Assembly: GCA_026874595.1 (NCBI GenBank)
Contig: CM049310.1
Coordinates: forward strand, 44,044,558 to 44,108,557
DNA length: 64,000 nucleotides
Source of the DNA: Sipunculus nudus
Taxonomy: Eukaryota > Annelida > Sipuncula > Golfingiida > Sipunculidae
Direction of reading: 5' to 3'
In this document: one piece after another, positions 10,810 to 20,919 of the stretch
Layout: every line of letters begins with the position of its first letter
Numbering within the stretch: position 1 is the first letter of the stretch
Notes under the pieces: model-generated
What the model was told of the DNA's origin: nothing
The model's input: the letters and a program-made list of their open reading frames with translations, nothing else
Database searches by the model: none
Program-made: the position numbers and the translations under genes

Positions 10810-11484
10810 TTAATACGTATGTAATGAATTGACAAATAGAATGGCTCCTGAAATGCAGACGAGTAAATATTGTAAATTCATTGTAAACTTGGTGCCTCCA
10901 TTGCTTTTGCTTGAGACGGGGTCTATCATATACTCTTCTTTCCAATGATCAAATCTACAATTGTTTTTGGCCCACCACCGGTTGTATAATTCTGTCACTT
11001 TTCCTGATTGGAGCAATTCATAAAGTGCACGGTTAAGCTTAAACTTTAGTGGGTCTCGTTTTTGAACGGCAAATCCGAATACCTGGCCCATCATGAAAGG
11101 TTTTAATATTTTGAACTCGCACTCAAGGTTTGCTGTCAAATAGGATGCGTCTTGTGTTTCCATTAACAACGCAAAATCCTCGTTTCGCGTTCTCTCCAAC
11201 CCTTCCTGCAAAGATTTCAAAAACGCATCATTAGAGCTAGCCATCCGCGCCCACATGCGGGCATACGGAAGGTCAGGCCGACCTTGAAACCGTTTTTGAG
11301 TCGCGGTTCCATACACGACGCCATATTGGATATGTTCATTCGACAAGAGATCCTCCAGTGTGTTGATTGGTAAATCCTGCCGCACAAGTGCAGTATGGGA
11401 TAGGTTCCACCAGGGGATGGTAAAATCCACGGCAACTTTTCTCTCCTCTGTTATTGGCAACGGTGCAGCTGCAAAGTCGGCGGT
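10810..11484 (-). CDS. Pore-less ionotropic-glutamate-receptor-type ligand-binding protein, last exon
   Basis: This exon encodes 224 residues after acceptor tctcag. It opens with ADFAAAPLPITEERKVAVDF, the end of iGluR lobe S1, including the Arg that binds the ligand carboxylate in GluA2 (R485). About 20 residues later S2 begins at PINTLEDLLSNEHIQYG. The three membrane segments M1-M3 that normally separate them are absent inside one uninterrupted exon. The GluA2 T655 equivalent (in YGTATQ) and E705 equivalent (in FALLMETQ) are present, as are the two S2 disulfide cysteines (ECEF and NNCRF). After NRWW the protein ends in a small-residue segment (SKSNGG) and a hydrophobic tail (LQYLLVCISGAILFV). 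The tail suggests a GPI-anchor signal, or less likely a single C-terminal membrane anchor. Predicted role: cell-surface or secreted glutamate/amino-acid binding without channel function. Confidence 0.85.
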   Translation of the reverse strand, partial: TADFAAAPLPITEERKVAVDFTIPWWNLSHTALVRQDLPINTLEDLLSNEHIQYGVVYGTATQKRFQGRPDLPYARMWARMASSNDAFLKSLQEGLERTRNEDFALLMETQDASYLTANLECEFKILKPFMMGQVFGFAVQKRDPLKFKLNRALYELLQSGKVTELYNRWWAKNNCRFDHWKEEYMIDPVSSKSNGGTKFTMNLQYLLVCISGAILFVNSLHTY

Positions 11485-12045
11485 CTGAGAATAAATTTCA
11501 CAATATTAGGAAATATTAACTCTATGGCCTCACCACACACCACAAATGAATAAGACAATGATTTTGAGCCAGCAGATCAGACAATGAAAAAATACCATGT
11601 TTATGAAAAATAACGATGGTTAAAACCATGCAGGATGGGCATATGCAACATAACAAGACAGAAACATACGTCAGGCAGTAGACCAGTTGTGTTCACCGAT
11701 GGGATTTGAACATATTTTAAGAGTTTCAGAATGTTCGTGTTCGTATCATAATAAAAACATCTTTTTTTTTTCTAAATCCATTCGAGTGTATAATTGAGTT
11801 TTCTCAAAGACCAATTCATTCTAAAAGGCCAACCTACTTATGCATTCTATAGCAGCTGGTGTGTTCACAAATTTAGGTAAATGGAACAGCCGTAATAATC
11901 GATATTCTACTCCTACATTTTTTTCAGCTTGCATGGTATTCAACTGCAAGCGTTTCTATGGTAACAATATTGTTTTTCTATCAGTTACCCTTGAACAAAA
12001 AAGAAAACAGAACTGTATGCAATACAGTATTGCAATAATGCTTAC
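11485..12045 (-). other. Intron of the ligand-binding gene
   Basis: 561-bp phase 0 intron. Nothing else is recognised in it. Confidence 0.8.
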
Positions 12046-12255
12046 CCCATTGTGGACCTCGCCAACCATACCACTCCACAGCGGTGAGTCTGTAATGAAG
12101 TATGCATTTCCGTACAGTCCGTCAGCTACTAGACGGAACTGATATGAGAAGGGTACCAGTCTGGCGACTTCTTGTACTAGATCTGGGATAAAACCCGTGA
12201 AACATTTGATGGAGTCGGACGGGCATTTTTCATCGTAGATCAGGAATGGCTCCCT
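12046..12255 (-). CDS. Same ligand-binding protein, S1-lobe exon
   Basis: This 70-codon exon is bounded by acceptor cttaacag and donor GGG|gtaagc, both phase 0. It reads REPFLIYDEKC, then FTGFIPDLVQEVARLVPFSYQFRLVADGLYG, then WSGMVGEVHNG. This is the core of iGluR/PBP2 lobe 1 (EEPF...GF.iDll..la....y......DG.yG......W.GmvgeL). It joins in frame to the next exon, which continues TADFAAAPLPIT. The canonical order of motifs confirms that the three exons form one gene. Confidence 0.88.
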
Positions 12256-13301
12256 CTGTTAAGATATAAACAGATGTGTAATGCTTATTCTGGATATCAG
12301 TACCAAAAGTAGTGTTACTGACATTAAAAGAGGATATGGTATTCGATTTGTAGAAAAACATGTGTGTGACGCAAGTTCGTTTCACTATCGACTCTTTAAC
12401 ATTTCAGGACATTTCTCTTGCATTCAGAAACCGATTAGGGTTACTGTAGTAACTGTAACTATAATAACCGTAACTATTATTTTTTGTCGATTAAATCAAG
12501 GATCTTTAATGAAACAAGCTCGGGAATAAACGTGTGCATATTGAAATGAATATATAATTATATATATAAGATTTACGTTTTCTTGTCTGTGCCATAGGCC
12601 TTATAATAATAAGTAAGCCGCTATGTTTGATATTTCCCCTTACTCGTAGATTTGATATTTTATTTTTTATTAAACACATCGGATGTGTTCCGTATGTCTA
12701 TAGTCGAATTTGTTCCCTGGGCTTGGGATATCTCTTTTGTAAGAAGGCATATACATGGACACTCAGCCAGAAAGAGTGTTAGATTGACTGTGTTTCATTT
12801 TCAGTGTATGAATTTGTGGCAGGGGTTTGTGCCTTATTTGTCGTTTTAAAATATGTCTGTGCTGTTTGTAAGGACCAATATTCAGCCTCGTGTTTTAACT
12901 CTATTTTGTTAAAAGCAAGCATGAATTAGGTTAAGATTAGAGTTAAAGCATGACATGTTCTTCTCTGTGCCAACTTTAATGAAACTATCCATTATTTAAA
13001 CACCTTTAAGCTTTATCCATGCATTGTTGAATGAGCGGATACAGAGTTTTATATACATATATTACGACTCCTGGTTAATTTCGTACATCCCTCGACAGCT
13101 TTCAGTTCGGGGAAACACTATGTTTTCAAGTTACTCCGAGAAAGGGCCTCATTTTTACATCAGGAGGTTTGTTTCCTGTCGACATTTACTACCCTTCCGG
13201 AATTGCGTATATGAATTCAGCCCTTTCATTCTAACATCCCGTATACGCATTTGCGAAATGCCCCCCCCCCCCCCCCCCCCCACCTCCTGTGGACATTTTA
13301 C
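12256..13301 (-). other. Intron of the ligand-binding gene
   Basis: 1046-bp phase 0 intron. It contains a short GTAACTGTAACTATAATAAC-type repeat near 12440-12475 and the homopolymer next to the donor. Confidence 0.75.
13261..13281 (-). repeat. Homopolymer C (G on the transcribed RNA), 21 bp
   Basis: Uninterrupted C21 on the plus strand, hence G21 in the pre-mRNA of the ligand-binding gene, starting 20 nt after its 5' splice site. Confidence 0.9.
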
Positions 13302-13378
13302 CTTTATGGTTGTAATCATAAGAGGGCGTCCTTCCACGCTGGACTCGGAGGACCTGCCGGCCAGAGACAATGCAGGAC
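13302..13378 (-). CDS. Same ligand-binding protein, N-terminal exon (first visible)
   Basis: This 77-bp exon follows a strong polypyrimidine tract plus acceptor (ctatctttcag) and ends AAAG|gtaaaa. It encodes GPALSLAGRSSESSVEGRPLMITTIK. The final LMITTIK joins phase 0 to REPFLIYDE, reproducing the iGluR S1 start (VTTI..EPF). The exon begins in phase 1, so at least one upstream exon, presumably with the start codon and signal peptide, is still missing. Nothing resembling the amino-terminal (LIVBP-like) domain is present, so the protein may be little more than a ligand-binding domain. A 21-bp homopolymer lies about 20 bp into the following intron. Confidence 0.75.
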
Positions 13379-13639
13379 CTGAAAGATAGAATGAGGAGCA
13401 TGGTGTTCTGACATTTGCCATAACAAAAAGTTCAGATCAGAAAGTCACATGATTAATTGTTATGTGTACTAACTGGTTATATCGTTTAACCGGTGCGTCA
13501 TGTGATAATCCCCAAACAGAATCCCCCCCCCCCTTAGTGTTGAAAACATAAATCCTATATGGCCTAAAATTATGGCGCAAACAAAAATAAATATTTTTAT
13601 TGGGCATGCAGCTCAAGTTTGGCATTAAATGCATATCAA
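13379..13639. other. Region upstream of the first visible ligand-binding exon
   Basis: No convincing start exon is found here. A poly-C run sits near 13522-13532. Confidence 0.5.
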
Positions 13640-14830
13640 TGAATGGGGGAACCATGAATTTGTCTATAAGGATTTTTAGCAGCTTTTTCAAAATATATGT
13701 CCTGTGTTTTTGACCTTGTGACCAAAAATCAGTAGGATTCTTCTCCTACAACCTTGACCTTTCACCTTGTGATCTCAAATACATAGTGAACTTCCTTTAT
13801 TGGTAGATAACCATACGTGAAAGATGAAGGTTTGGATGAAACCTGATTTTCTTAACAATCTATCCACCTATTCTTGACAGAACCAAAAACTGGTCACAGG
13901 CCCAGCAAAAGGCCTTTAGACTTCAATTGCGGACTGATCACATGCAGAGACAGAAGGGATTGACTCAAAACAAGATGTTAAGGATTGAATCAGTGTTAGT
14001 TGTGGGAAAAGATATTAGAGTGGAGCATCCATACCACAGTGCCATAACTATATATTAAACTGTAAGCATGGTTAGCATATAGGTCAGCAGGATGGTCCTG
14101 TGACCTTGACCCTTTACCTTGTGATACCAAGATAAATACGGTTCTTCCCCTACTGTAAGGTGATTCATGAAAGGTTAGGGATAAAAACTTTGCCTCCACA
14201 GTGAGTTGAGTGACTTTGATTTTTAACCTGGCAGCCTCAAAATTATTCTTCTCCTACTGGCAAGGAAGCCATATGTGAAATATGGAGGAATGGGATGAGA
14301 TTTTGGCTTAAAATGTGTCCACAAGCTATTTAGATAAGTGAGTGCAGTGACCTTGACCTTTAATCTTGGGACCTCAAAATAAAAAAAAAATGAGAAATCA
14401 TTAATAAATTAAAATAAATATTCAAGTTTAAATCCAATCTGTCAACCCAAACGGGATTTATCATCCATAAACTTATTTGTGAACGGATGGGCCCTGTGAT
14501 CTTAACCTTTAACCCTACTACCCGAAAATCGATCAAAATCTTCCCCTATTGGCAGGTCAACTATATGTTTAAGGTGGAAGGTAATGGATAAAAAGTGTGG
14601 CTTAAAATGCATCATCAATCTTATAAAAGAAGTAGGTCCTGTGAACTTAACCTTTGACCTCATGACCTCAAATCAATAGGGTTCCTGTTTTAGTGGTGGG
14701 CCGAATATTAGTCATGTTTGAAATACATATACTTGCAATCCAAATCAGAGTTATCATCCGGAAACGAATTTGTGGACGGACGGACAGACAAACAGAAGGA
14801 TGGACAGGGTGCTTTATATAGGGAATCCGC
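13640..14830 (+). repeat. Dispersed GACCTTGACCTTTGACCT-type repeat element, forward
   Basis: Diverged ~180-bp units each contain a version of TGTGACCTTGACCTTTGACCTCATG, a CTACTGGCA(A/G)G block and a CTTAAAATGCATCCA block. One end carries AATTTGTCTATAAGGAT; the other ends in a (GACG/GACA) microsatellite (about 14775-14800). The same structure, inverted, is at 25413-26436, with fragments at 19380 and 23027. There is no coding capacity; it is probably a non-autonomous transposon. Confidence 0.7.
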
Positions 14831-15429
14831 TTATGATCAATACAGTCAGTTGAGCTAATAAACAATGTTAAACATTAAAACTCACATGCACATAAACCTG
14901 GGATGGAGGAAAGTTATCAATGGTAATGTAAAGTAGAAGAATTCAAATAATGTGTCCATATTTTGGGTCGCCTTATAAGTATTAACATGAAAATCAACAA
15001 CAATTATTGTTCGGGTGTTAAATAAAGTAAAGATATGTCAAGACTTTAATATACATATTTTTTAAAATGTTAAATGCCTGTCATCTAAGCATTTATCCTG
15101 CATTGTTTCGATGAATCAAAAGATACATTTTTTTTATATTTTAAGTAAATGTATACTAATATTTCTTTGAAATATATTTATAGACACTCTCCATTGTTGA
15201 TGTGATGTTTTCCAGTTGACACCGACTATGAAAAAACTTCTACGGAAAGACTGAACATATTTTTTATTTGGATTTTTCGCAGTAACGAATATCTAAATAG
15301 AAATGCATGGCTAGTCACTGATCATAGGATGCCAACATGACAAATTGGCCGGCATATAGGCCGGCATGTTTTTTTTTCACGGTTAATGATTTCAGGTCAA
15401 AGCTGCATAAATCGGTCATTTTCGGTTAA
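14831..15429. other. Intergenic stretch, nothing recognised
   Basis: AT-rich, with no repeat copy or ORF of note. Confidence 0.45.
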
Positions 15430-15812
15430 AACTAGATGTGTCGGGACGAAACGAATGCCCCCGCCTGGGGCAAATTAGAAACATTTGTTAAATTTTGTAA
15501 AATTTTTTAAGTTCAGGAGGTGCTGTATGGTCAAAAGTAGGTCAACAAGGGCAAAATGCAAACTCGATCTGTAAAGGGTCATTATCAAGCAACACACCAA
15601 AATCAGGCCAGTATATGCAGGCATTGTGAAAAAAGTTCATATATGTGCATTTATCATGAAAATTTCTGTCTTTCATGAAATTTTCTATGTTCAGGATCTG
15701 TCATATGGTGAAAAATAGGTTAACTGGGATGAAACGCGAACTCGATCTGTAAGTGGTCATTATGCGCCCACAGACCAAACATTAGGCCAGTATCTGTAAG
15801 CATTGCATTGCA

Positions 15813-16495
15813 AAACTAGAATATTAGCAAAAGTTTATAATCATTTATAAATTTAAATTGGAGAGGTATATGCCATGTTTCAAAACAATCCACCAAATGC
15901 TTCCTGAGAAATAAGCTCCTAAGTTTTTTTTCTATACTAAGCTCTGTAACCTTGAAAAGTAGGTCAAGATCACCCATCTTTGAACTTGATCAAGATTTTG
16001 TAAATATAATGCAATAGCACTGAAGAAATGAAGTTCCTGTGTTGAATACCTTTGGAGATATCCTGCACAAAAGGCCAAAATTGAAAAAATCCGATAAATT
16101 TCATTAAAAAATCAGAAATTGCAGGTGGCGCCACCAAAATTGTGCAGCACATACAGACCATCAGTCCCAATGATCATAGTAAGTTTTGTGAAAATCCACA
16201 CAAAGGTTCCTGAGATATAAACTTCTGAGTGTTTTTCTATAATCAGCTGTAAAATGTAGAAAAAAGGGTCAAGGTCACCCATCTTCGACCTAAACCGAGA
16301 TTTTATCGATATACATCTTCACTGATGAAATAAAATTCCAACGGTGAATCCTTTTAGAGATATCCCGCTCACAAGGTAAAAGTTAACAGACGCGGAACGG
16401 ACGCACGGACAGACACCGGACAGACAGATGGACGGACGGACAGACGGACAGCTTCGGTGACGACAATAGCCTATCAGCCTATGAGCTGAGGGCTA
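15813..16495 (+). repeat. Two-unit GGTCAAGGTCACCCATCTT repeat interrupting the 180-bp array
   Basis: Two diverged direct copies (about 15905-16085 and 16220-16385) share AGGTCAAG(A/G)TCACCCATCTT(T/C)GA, GAGATTTT and TTTNGAGATATCC(T/C)GC blocks. The segment ends in the (GACG)n run and GACGACAATAGCCTATCAG. It splits the first two diverged array units from the other eight. Confidence 0.65.
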
Positions 16496-17950
16496 AAAAT
16501 GGCTGTACATGTGTATTTGTCATGAAAATTTCTATTTTTCATGAATTTTTCTAAGTTTTGGAGCCGTAAAATGGTCAAAAGTAGGTCAACCGGGACGAAA
16601 CGCGAACTCGATCTGTAACTGGTCATTATCTGCCCGCACACCAAAAATCAGGCCAATATCTGCAGGCATTGCGAAAAAAAGTCCGTACATGTGTATTTGT
16701 CATGAAAATTTCTATTTTTCTTGAAATTTTCTAAGTTTAGGAGCCGTAAAACGGTCAAAAGTAGGTCAACCGGGACGAAACGCGAACTCGATCTGTAACT
16801 GGTCATTATCTGCCTACACTTAAAAAATCAGGCCAATATCTGCAGGCATTGCGAAAAAAAGTCCGTACATGTGTATAATTGTCATGAAAATCTCTATTTT
16901 TCATGAATTTTTCTAAGTTTAGGAGCCGTAAAACGGTCAAAAATAGGTCAACCGGGACGAAACGCGAACTTAATCTGTAACTGGTCATTATCTGCCCACA
17001 CACCAAAAATCAGGCCAATATCTGCAGGCATTGCGAAAAAAAGTCCGTACATGTGTATTTGTCATGAAAATTTCTATTTTTCATGAATTTTTCTATGTTT
17101 AGGAGCCGTAAAACGGTCAAAAGTAGGTCAACCGGGACAAAACGCGAACTCGATCTGTAACTGGTCATTATCTGCCCACACACCAAAAATCAGGCCAATA
17201 TCTGCAGGCATTGTGAAAAAAAGTCCGTACATGGGTATTTGTCATGAAAATTTCTATTTTTCATGAAATTTTCAAAGTTTTAGAGCCGTAAATCAGTCAA
17301 AAGTAGGTCAACCGGGACGAAACGCAAACTCGATCTGTAACTGGTCATTATCTGCCCACACTTCAAAAATCAGGCCAATATCTGCAGGCATTGCGAAAAA
17401 AAGTCCGTACATGTGAATAATTGTCATGAAAATTTCTATTTTTCATGAATTTTTCTAAGTTTAGGAGCCGTAAAACGGTCAAAAATAGGTCAACCGGGAC
17501 GAAACGCGAACTCGATCTGTAACTGGTCATTATCTGCCCACACACCAAAAATCAGGCCAATATCTGCAGGCATTGCGAAAAAAGTCCGTACATGTGTATT
17601 TGTCATGAAAATTTCTATTTTTCATGAATTTTTCTATGTTTAGGAGCCGTAAAACGGTCAAAAGTAGGGCAACCGGGACGAAACGCGAACTCGATCTGTA
17701 ACTGGTCATTATCTGCCCACACACCAAAAATCAGGCCAATATCTGCAGGCATTGTGAAAAAAAGTCCGTACATGGGTATTTGTCATGAAAATTTCTATTT
17801 TCATGAAATTTTCAAAGTTTTAGAGCCGTAAATCAGTCAAAAGTAGGGCAACAGGGACGAAACGCAAACTCGATCTGTAACTGGTCATTATCTGCCCACA
17901 CACAAAAAATCAGGCCAATATCTGCAGGCATTGCGAAAAAAAGTCCGTAC
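16496..17950 (+). repeat. 180-bp tandem repeat array, eight units with 541-bp higher-order period
   Basis: The anchor GAGCCGTAAA recurs at 16561, 16741, 16923, 17103, 17283, 17465, 17644 and 17823, a spacing of 179-182 bp. Variants repeat every third unit: CAAAAATAGGTC near 16935 and 17478, TAAATCAGTC near 17290 and 17830, and CATGGGTATTTG near 17231 and 17771. Three-unit blocks were thus duplicated as a whole. ORFs on the minus strand here repeat the same peptide and are by-products. Confidence 0.9.
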
Positions 17951-17965
17951 AACTGTTTGATTTCG

Positions 17966-18019
17966 GAATGACGGAATGACGGAATGACGGAATGACAGAA
18001 TGACGGAATGACGGACATG
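17966..18019 (+). repeat. 8-bp tandem (GGAATGAC)n
   Basis: About six copies, with one C-to-A change, next to the end of the 180-bp array. Confidence 0.9.
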
Positions 18020-18029
18020 GGTAAAACTA

Positions 18030-18060
18030 TATGCCCCGGCCACTTTGTGGCGGGGGCATA
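18030..18060. repeat. Terminal hairpin of the composite element
   Basis: TATGCCCCGGCCAC, a TTT loop, then GTGGCGGGGGCATA: a 14-bp stem with one mismatch, placed where Helitron-type 3' hairpins occur. Confidence 0.8.
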
Positions 18061-18300
18061 AAAATATCAAGGATTTTTTTGCAGGCAGAGGTCAACGGTA
18101 GTCATGCATAAAATTGTCTATAAAAAGGTCGTTGGTTAAGGGGGGGGGGGGATCTCAACCCCCGTCATGCTTAAGATTTGTCTAAAAAAAGGTTGTTGAT
18201 TAGTCAGAAGGACGTTTGTTTAAGTTAACTATCTATATTATATTATAATTGATAGTGGCCGTACTGTTTTTTTTATTCACGGAAATCCTCTGTGGCCAGT
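18061..18300 (-). repeat. Dispersed repeat, one arm of an inverted pair
   Basis: It contains GATTTTTTTGCAGGCAG, TCTATAAAAAGGTCGTTGGTTAAG followed by a G run, GTCATGC-TTAAGATTTGTCT and TTATTCACGGAAATC. All recur in reverse complement at 20920-21215. Confidence 0.6.
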
Positions 18301-18800
18301 CTTGAACTCTCGTAATCAGAAATGACGCAGATTGTGTCCTAATCGGGGTCCCTTTCCTTATTTCTACATAAATCCAGAGATATTTTCAAATATTCATCAA
18401 AAGAGCTATATCGCCATCTGTCGATTGTCGATCTGTCGAAACTGCGATTGTGTATAAAGGCAGAGAGCAGTTTGTGACGCTGCTGTCTTGTTCCACCGCA
18501 AGTAAGTGCAGAAAGAAGACAAACAGTACCAATTCGTGGTTCCTAATTTGTCGAAAGATCAAAAGGATCACACAAACTTCAAAGCCGATAACAGTAACAG
18601 TAAAGCTTTCCAAGATGAACGTCATGGATAACTTCATGGCAATTTATGCACTCTTTAATAGAGCTTTTGTATAAAATTTATCCTGACTGACAAATCGCAT
18701 TGGAAATTAACTTTAATTGACATTTCAGTAGAACTGGCTGGGCTAATTCCGTTTAAACTTGATGTTCAAAGCTGAAAGACATTTTAGATGTCATGAACAT
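18301..18800. other. Intergenic stretch
   Basis: A minus-strand frame (18386-18637) holds a hydrophobic run but shows no start plus splice donor fitting the ligand-binding gene. Nothing else is seen. Confidence 0.4.
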
Positions 18801-19357
18801 TGTTACAGGTGCTTTTTTTATTATGTGACACGGGCGTAACTCCTGTTGTGGCACTCGTGTCTGGCCGCGTATTACATTCTATGTTTAATCCGTACTGGTT
18901 GAACTCTCGTTGTCATGTAAGCCTTGGGTTTTCGAGCCTGGTCGTGGGTCACGTGATGACCCTGGTGTGTGGAGATACACACGGCTATGTTCTTCTCGAT
19001 AATTCCTGAAATGCGTGTTTACTGTGCAAGATCTTATAGACTGTTCGAGAAGTGGAAAATTCTCGGCTTGAGGTGTGAAGGTATATAAGGGGCTGTATTT
19101 TAGAACGGGCAGAGAGCAGAGAAGATTCCAGCGGACGCAGAAGCGTGTGTCAGATTTTAGGACCTTATCCGACGAATGCGGCAATTATAGATTTTCAAAG
19201 ACTTTCTCCTGGATTTTATGCATTTGGACTTCAGTTTACTTTCTGGGTTGTTGCAAGAACTTTCCACTGGACTGTCATTCTCCGGGAGTTTACATTTAAA
19301 GGACTTATCGCTGTGATGGCGTTGGTATCCAGGTACTGTGCGCATTGTTTTTCTCTG
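18801..19357 (+). mobile_element. Solo LTR, copy 2 (3'-truncated)
   Basis: Highly similar to copy 1 from TGTTACAGGTGC through the TATA box (GGTATATAAGGGG, about 19080) to the TTTTTCTCTG block. It then breaks off where copy 1 goes on to its polyadenylation region. The next sequence belongs to the GGTCA-rich repeat family. Like copy 1 it is preceded by GAACAT. The missing 3' third means loss by deletion or recombination. Confidence 0.75.
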
Positions 19358-19379
19358 GATCCCGAAATCAAAATGATTT

Positions 19380-19665
19380 TACTTTAGTGGTGGGTCCATT
19401 ATAAATCAAGTTTGAAGCCAATATGTCAATCCAACTTGGAGCTATCATCTGGAAACAGATATGTGGACAGATGACACCTTGAGCTCTGACCTTGTGAGCC
19501 CAAAATCAATCAGGTTCTTTCTCGTTTTGCAAGTCAGCTATATGTGCTAGAGAGAAGGTTTTGGATGAAACGTTTGGCTTAAAAATGCATCCACAGTTTT
19601 TCTAAATTAGTGGGTCCTGTGACCTTGACCTTTGACCTCATGATCCCAAAATCAATTGAGTTCTT
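19380..19665 (+). repeat. Fragment of the GACCTTGACC-type repeat
   Basis: Contains TTTAGTGGTGGGTCC, GTCAATCCAACTTGGAG, CTTAAAAATGCATCCACA and a perfect TGACCTTGACCTTTGACCT triple half-site at about 19620-19638. Confidence 0.65.
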
Positions 19666-20099
19666 GCTCTGTTAACGTGAATACGATGAAATGGCTACCA
19701 CAAAATGATCTTCTTGGACATCAAAAGATAAAGGGCCTTCATTACACATGGCGGAAACAATGGCCAACTCGAAGCTCTCTTTCACGAGGTACCATTGATA
19801 ACAGCACCCGTTATTCTGGACCAAGTCCACAACGCAATGCGAAATGATAAACGAGGATATGGTAAAAACGTATTCATTTGGGACTCAAGCGCAGATCAAA
19901 TTAAAGAAATTGTGCTGGAAGTGTTAAAAATGATTCCTACGGAAATAATGTAAAAAGAAACTCCGATATTTTCCGGAGTCTACCAAAGGCCGAGGAAACT
20001 CTAGTTTTTTTTATTGATCATTTCCTGCGATTTCGAAATGATAACTTTATAAGTCTCCGCATATAGACATGCGTTTGTACAAATTCTTTATGTTGGATG
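19666..20099. other. Intergenic stretch, nothing recognised
   Basis: No coding or repeat signal that I can support. Confidence 0.4.
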
Positions 20100-20258
20100 T
20101 CGTTTTATTCATACTAACACCTGAGGGTTTCAGACCAATTTTTTGTGGCATCGACACCCCTTTTCCGGACCTGGGGACCTTTTTCTTAGGTCTTATGATT
20201 AGTCCTCCTTGGTTGGACCCTCCTTTTCCTAAATCTTGGATCCGCCCCTGTCAGCCAT
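20100..20258. mobile_element. GGATCC-ended MITE fragment
   Basis: The stretch GGTTTCAGACCA...CCTCCTTGGTTGGACCCTCC...TTGGATCCGCC matches the right part of the element at 55907-56084. Only the right terminus is clear. Confidence 0.5.
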
Positions 20259-20919
20259 ACGTTTCCTGTATCTATGTTACCCAGAACTGCACTTTTGTTT
20301 GCTATTCTCAAATGTGATCACACTTGTTGAAACAACGAAATGTTAGATCGTGCATCTAGTATTGCAAAATTGAAAACACTGTCCCAGATCAGCGAGTCAA
20401 TAAAACATCAGCACATCAACACAACCATTCTCAGAATTTTTTTTTCATTTTTTTAGACTCAAAATTGGCTTATATACAATAAATTAAATACTATTTCACA
20501 AAAAAGTGGCCGATTTTTTAAGGACTGATTTCGTTAAATCACTTAAAACATTGACTTAGAAATATGTATGTACGACGCACAATTTATTATTTAATGCAAA
20601 ATATTTATTCGACTGCCTTGACCCATGATAAGAGCATGTATTTCACTTTGTCCAGCCTCATATTTTCGCCTTGCAAATTTCAAGTTTCCATGCATGACAC
20701 TTCACCAGGACAGGTTTTTGGTGTAACATAAAAATTTGCCGATCACGATTTGTACCCCTCTAAAGCACGTCAGGACGGCGGGCAAAGGACAATCGATACA
20801 ACTCAACATTAGTTAAAGGCTAAAAAGGAAACCAATTTAATTGATAACTACTTTATCTCCATAGCGGACTTTTTAATAATCATCAATAGTTAAGAATGAA
20901 AGACATTTTTATTAATTAG
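20259..20919. other. Intergenic stretch, nothing recognised
   Basis: AT-rich, with no ORF or repeat of note. Confidence 0.4.

Larger units (their letters stand above)
15430..18060. mobile_element. Composite element with 180-bp tandem core (pearl/Helitron-like layout)
   Basis: The left edge carries AATGCCCCCGCC and the right edge the inverted GGCGGGGGCAT as part of a terminal hairpin, so the edges are short inverted repeats. Between them are two diverged 180-bp units (15480-15812), a 680-bp interruption, eight well-conserved 180-bp units (16496-17950) and an 8-bp tandem (GGAATGAC)n. An (ACGG/ACAG)n run is at about 16397-16452. Tandem core, subterminal inverted repeats, hairpin and ACGG-type microsatellite match what is described for bivalve pearl-type elements, thought to be non-autonomous Helitron relatives. 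No transposase or Rep/helicase is encoded. Element borders are approximate. Confidence 0.65.

Noticed and set aside
16496-17950. CRISPR-like array
   Set aside because: Units are contiguous 180-bp tandem repeats without unique spacers, in a eukaryotic genome.
16806-18070. Repeated ~60-codon minus-strand frames (MVCGQIMTSYR...)
   Set aside because: Same peptide in each 180-bp unit, lacking any start/stop context beyond the array; by-product of the tandem repeat.
18386-18637. Minus-strand frame with a hydrophobic run, considered as the missing signal-peptide exon of the ligand-binding gene
   Set aside because: No ATG close to the hydrophobic segment and no donor giving the required phase 1; 5 kb away without further support.
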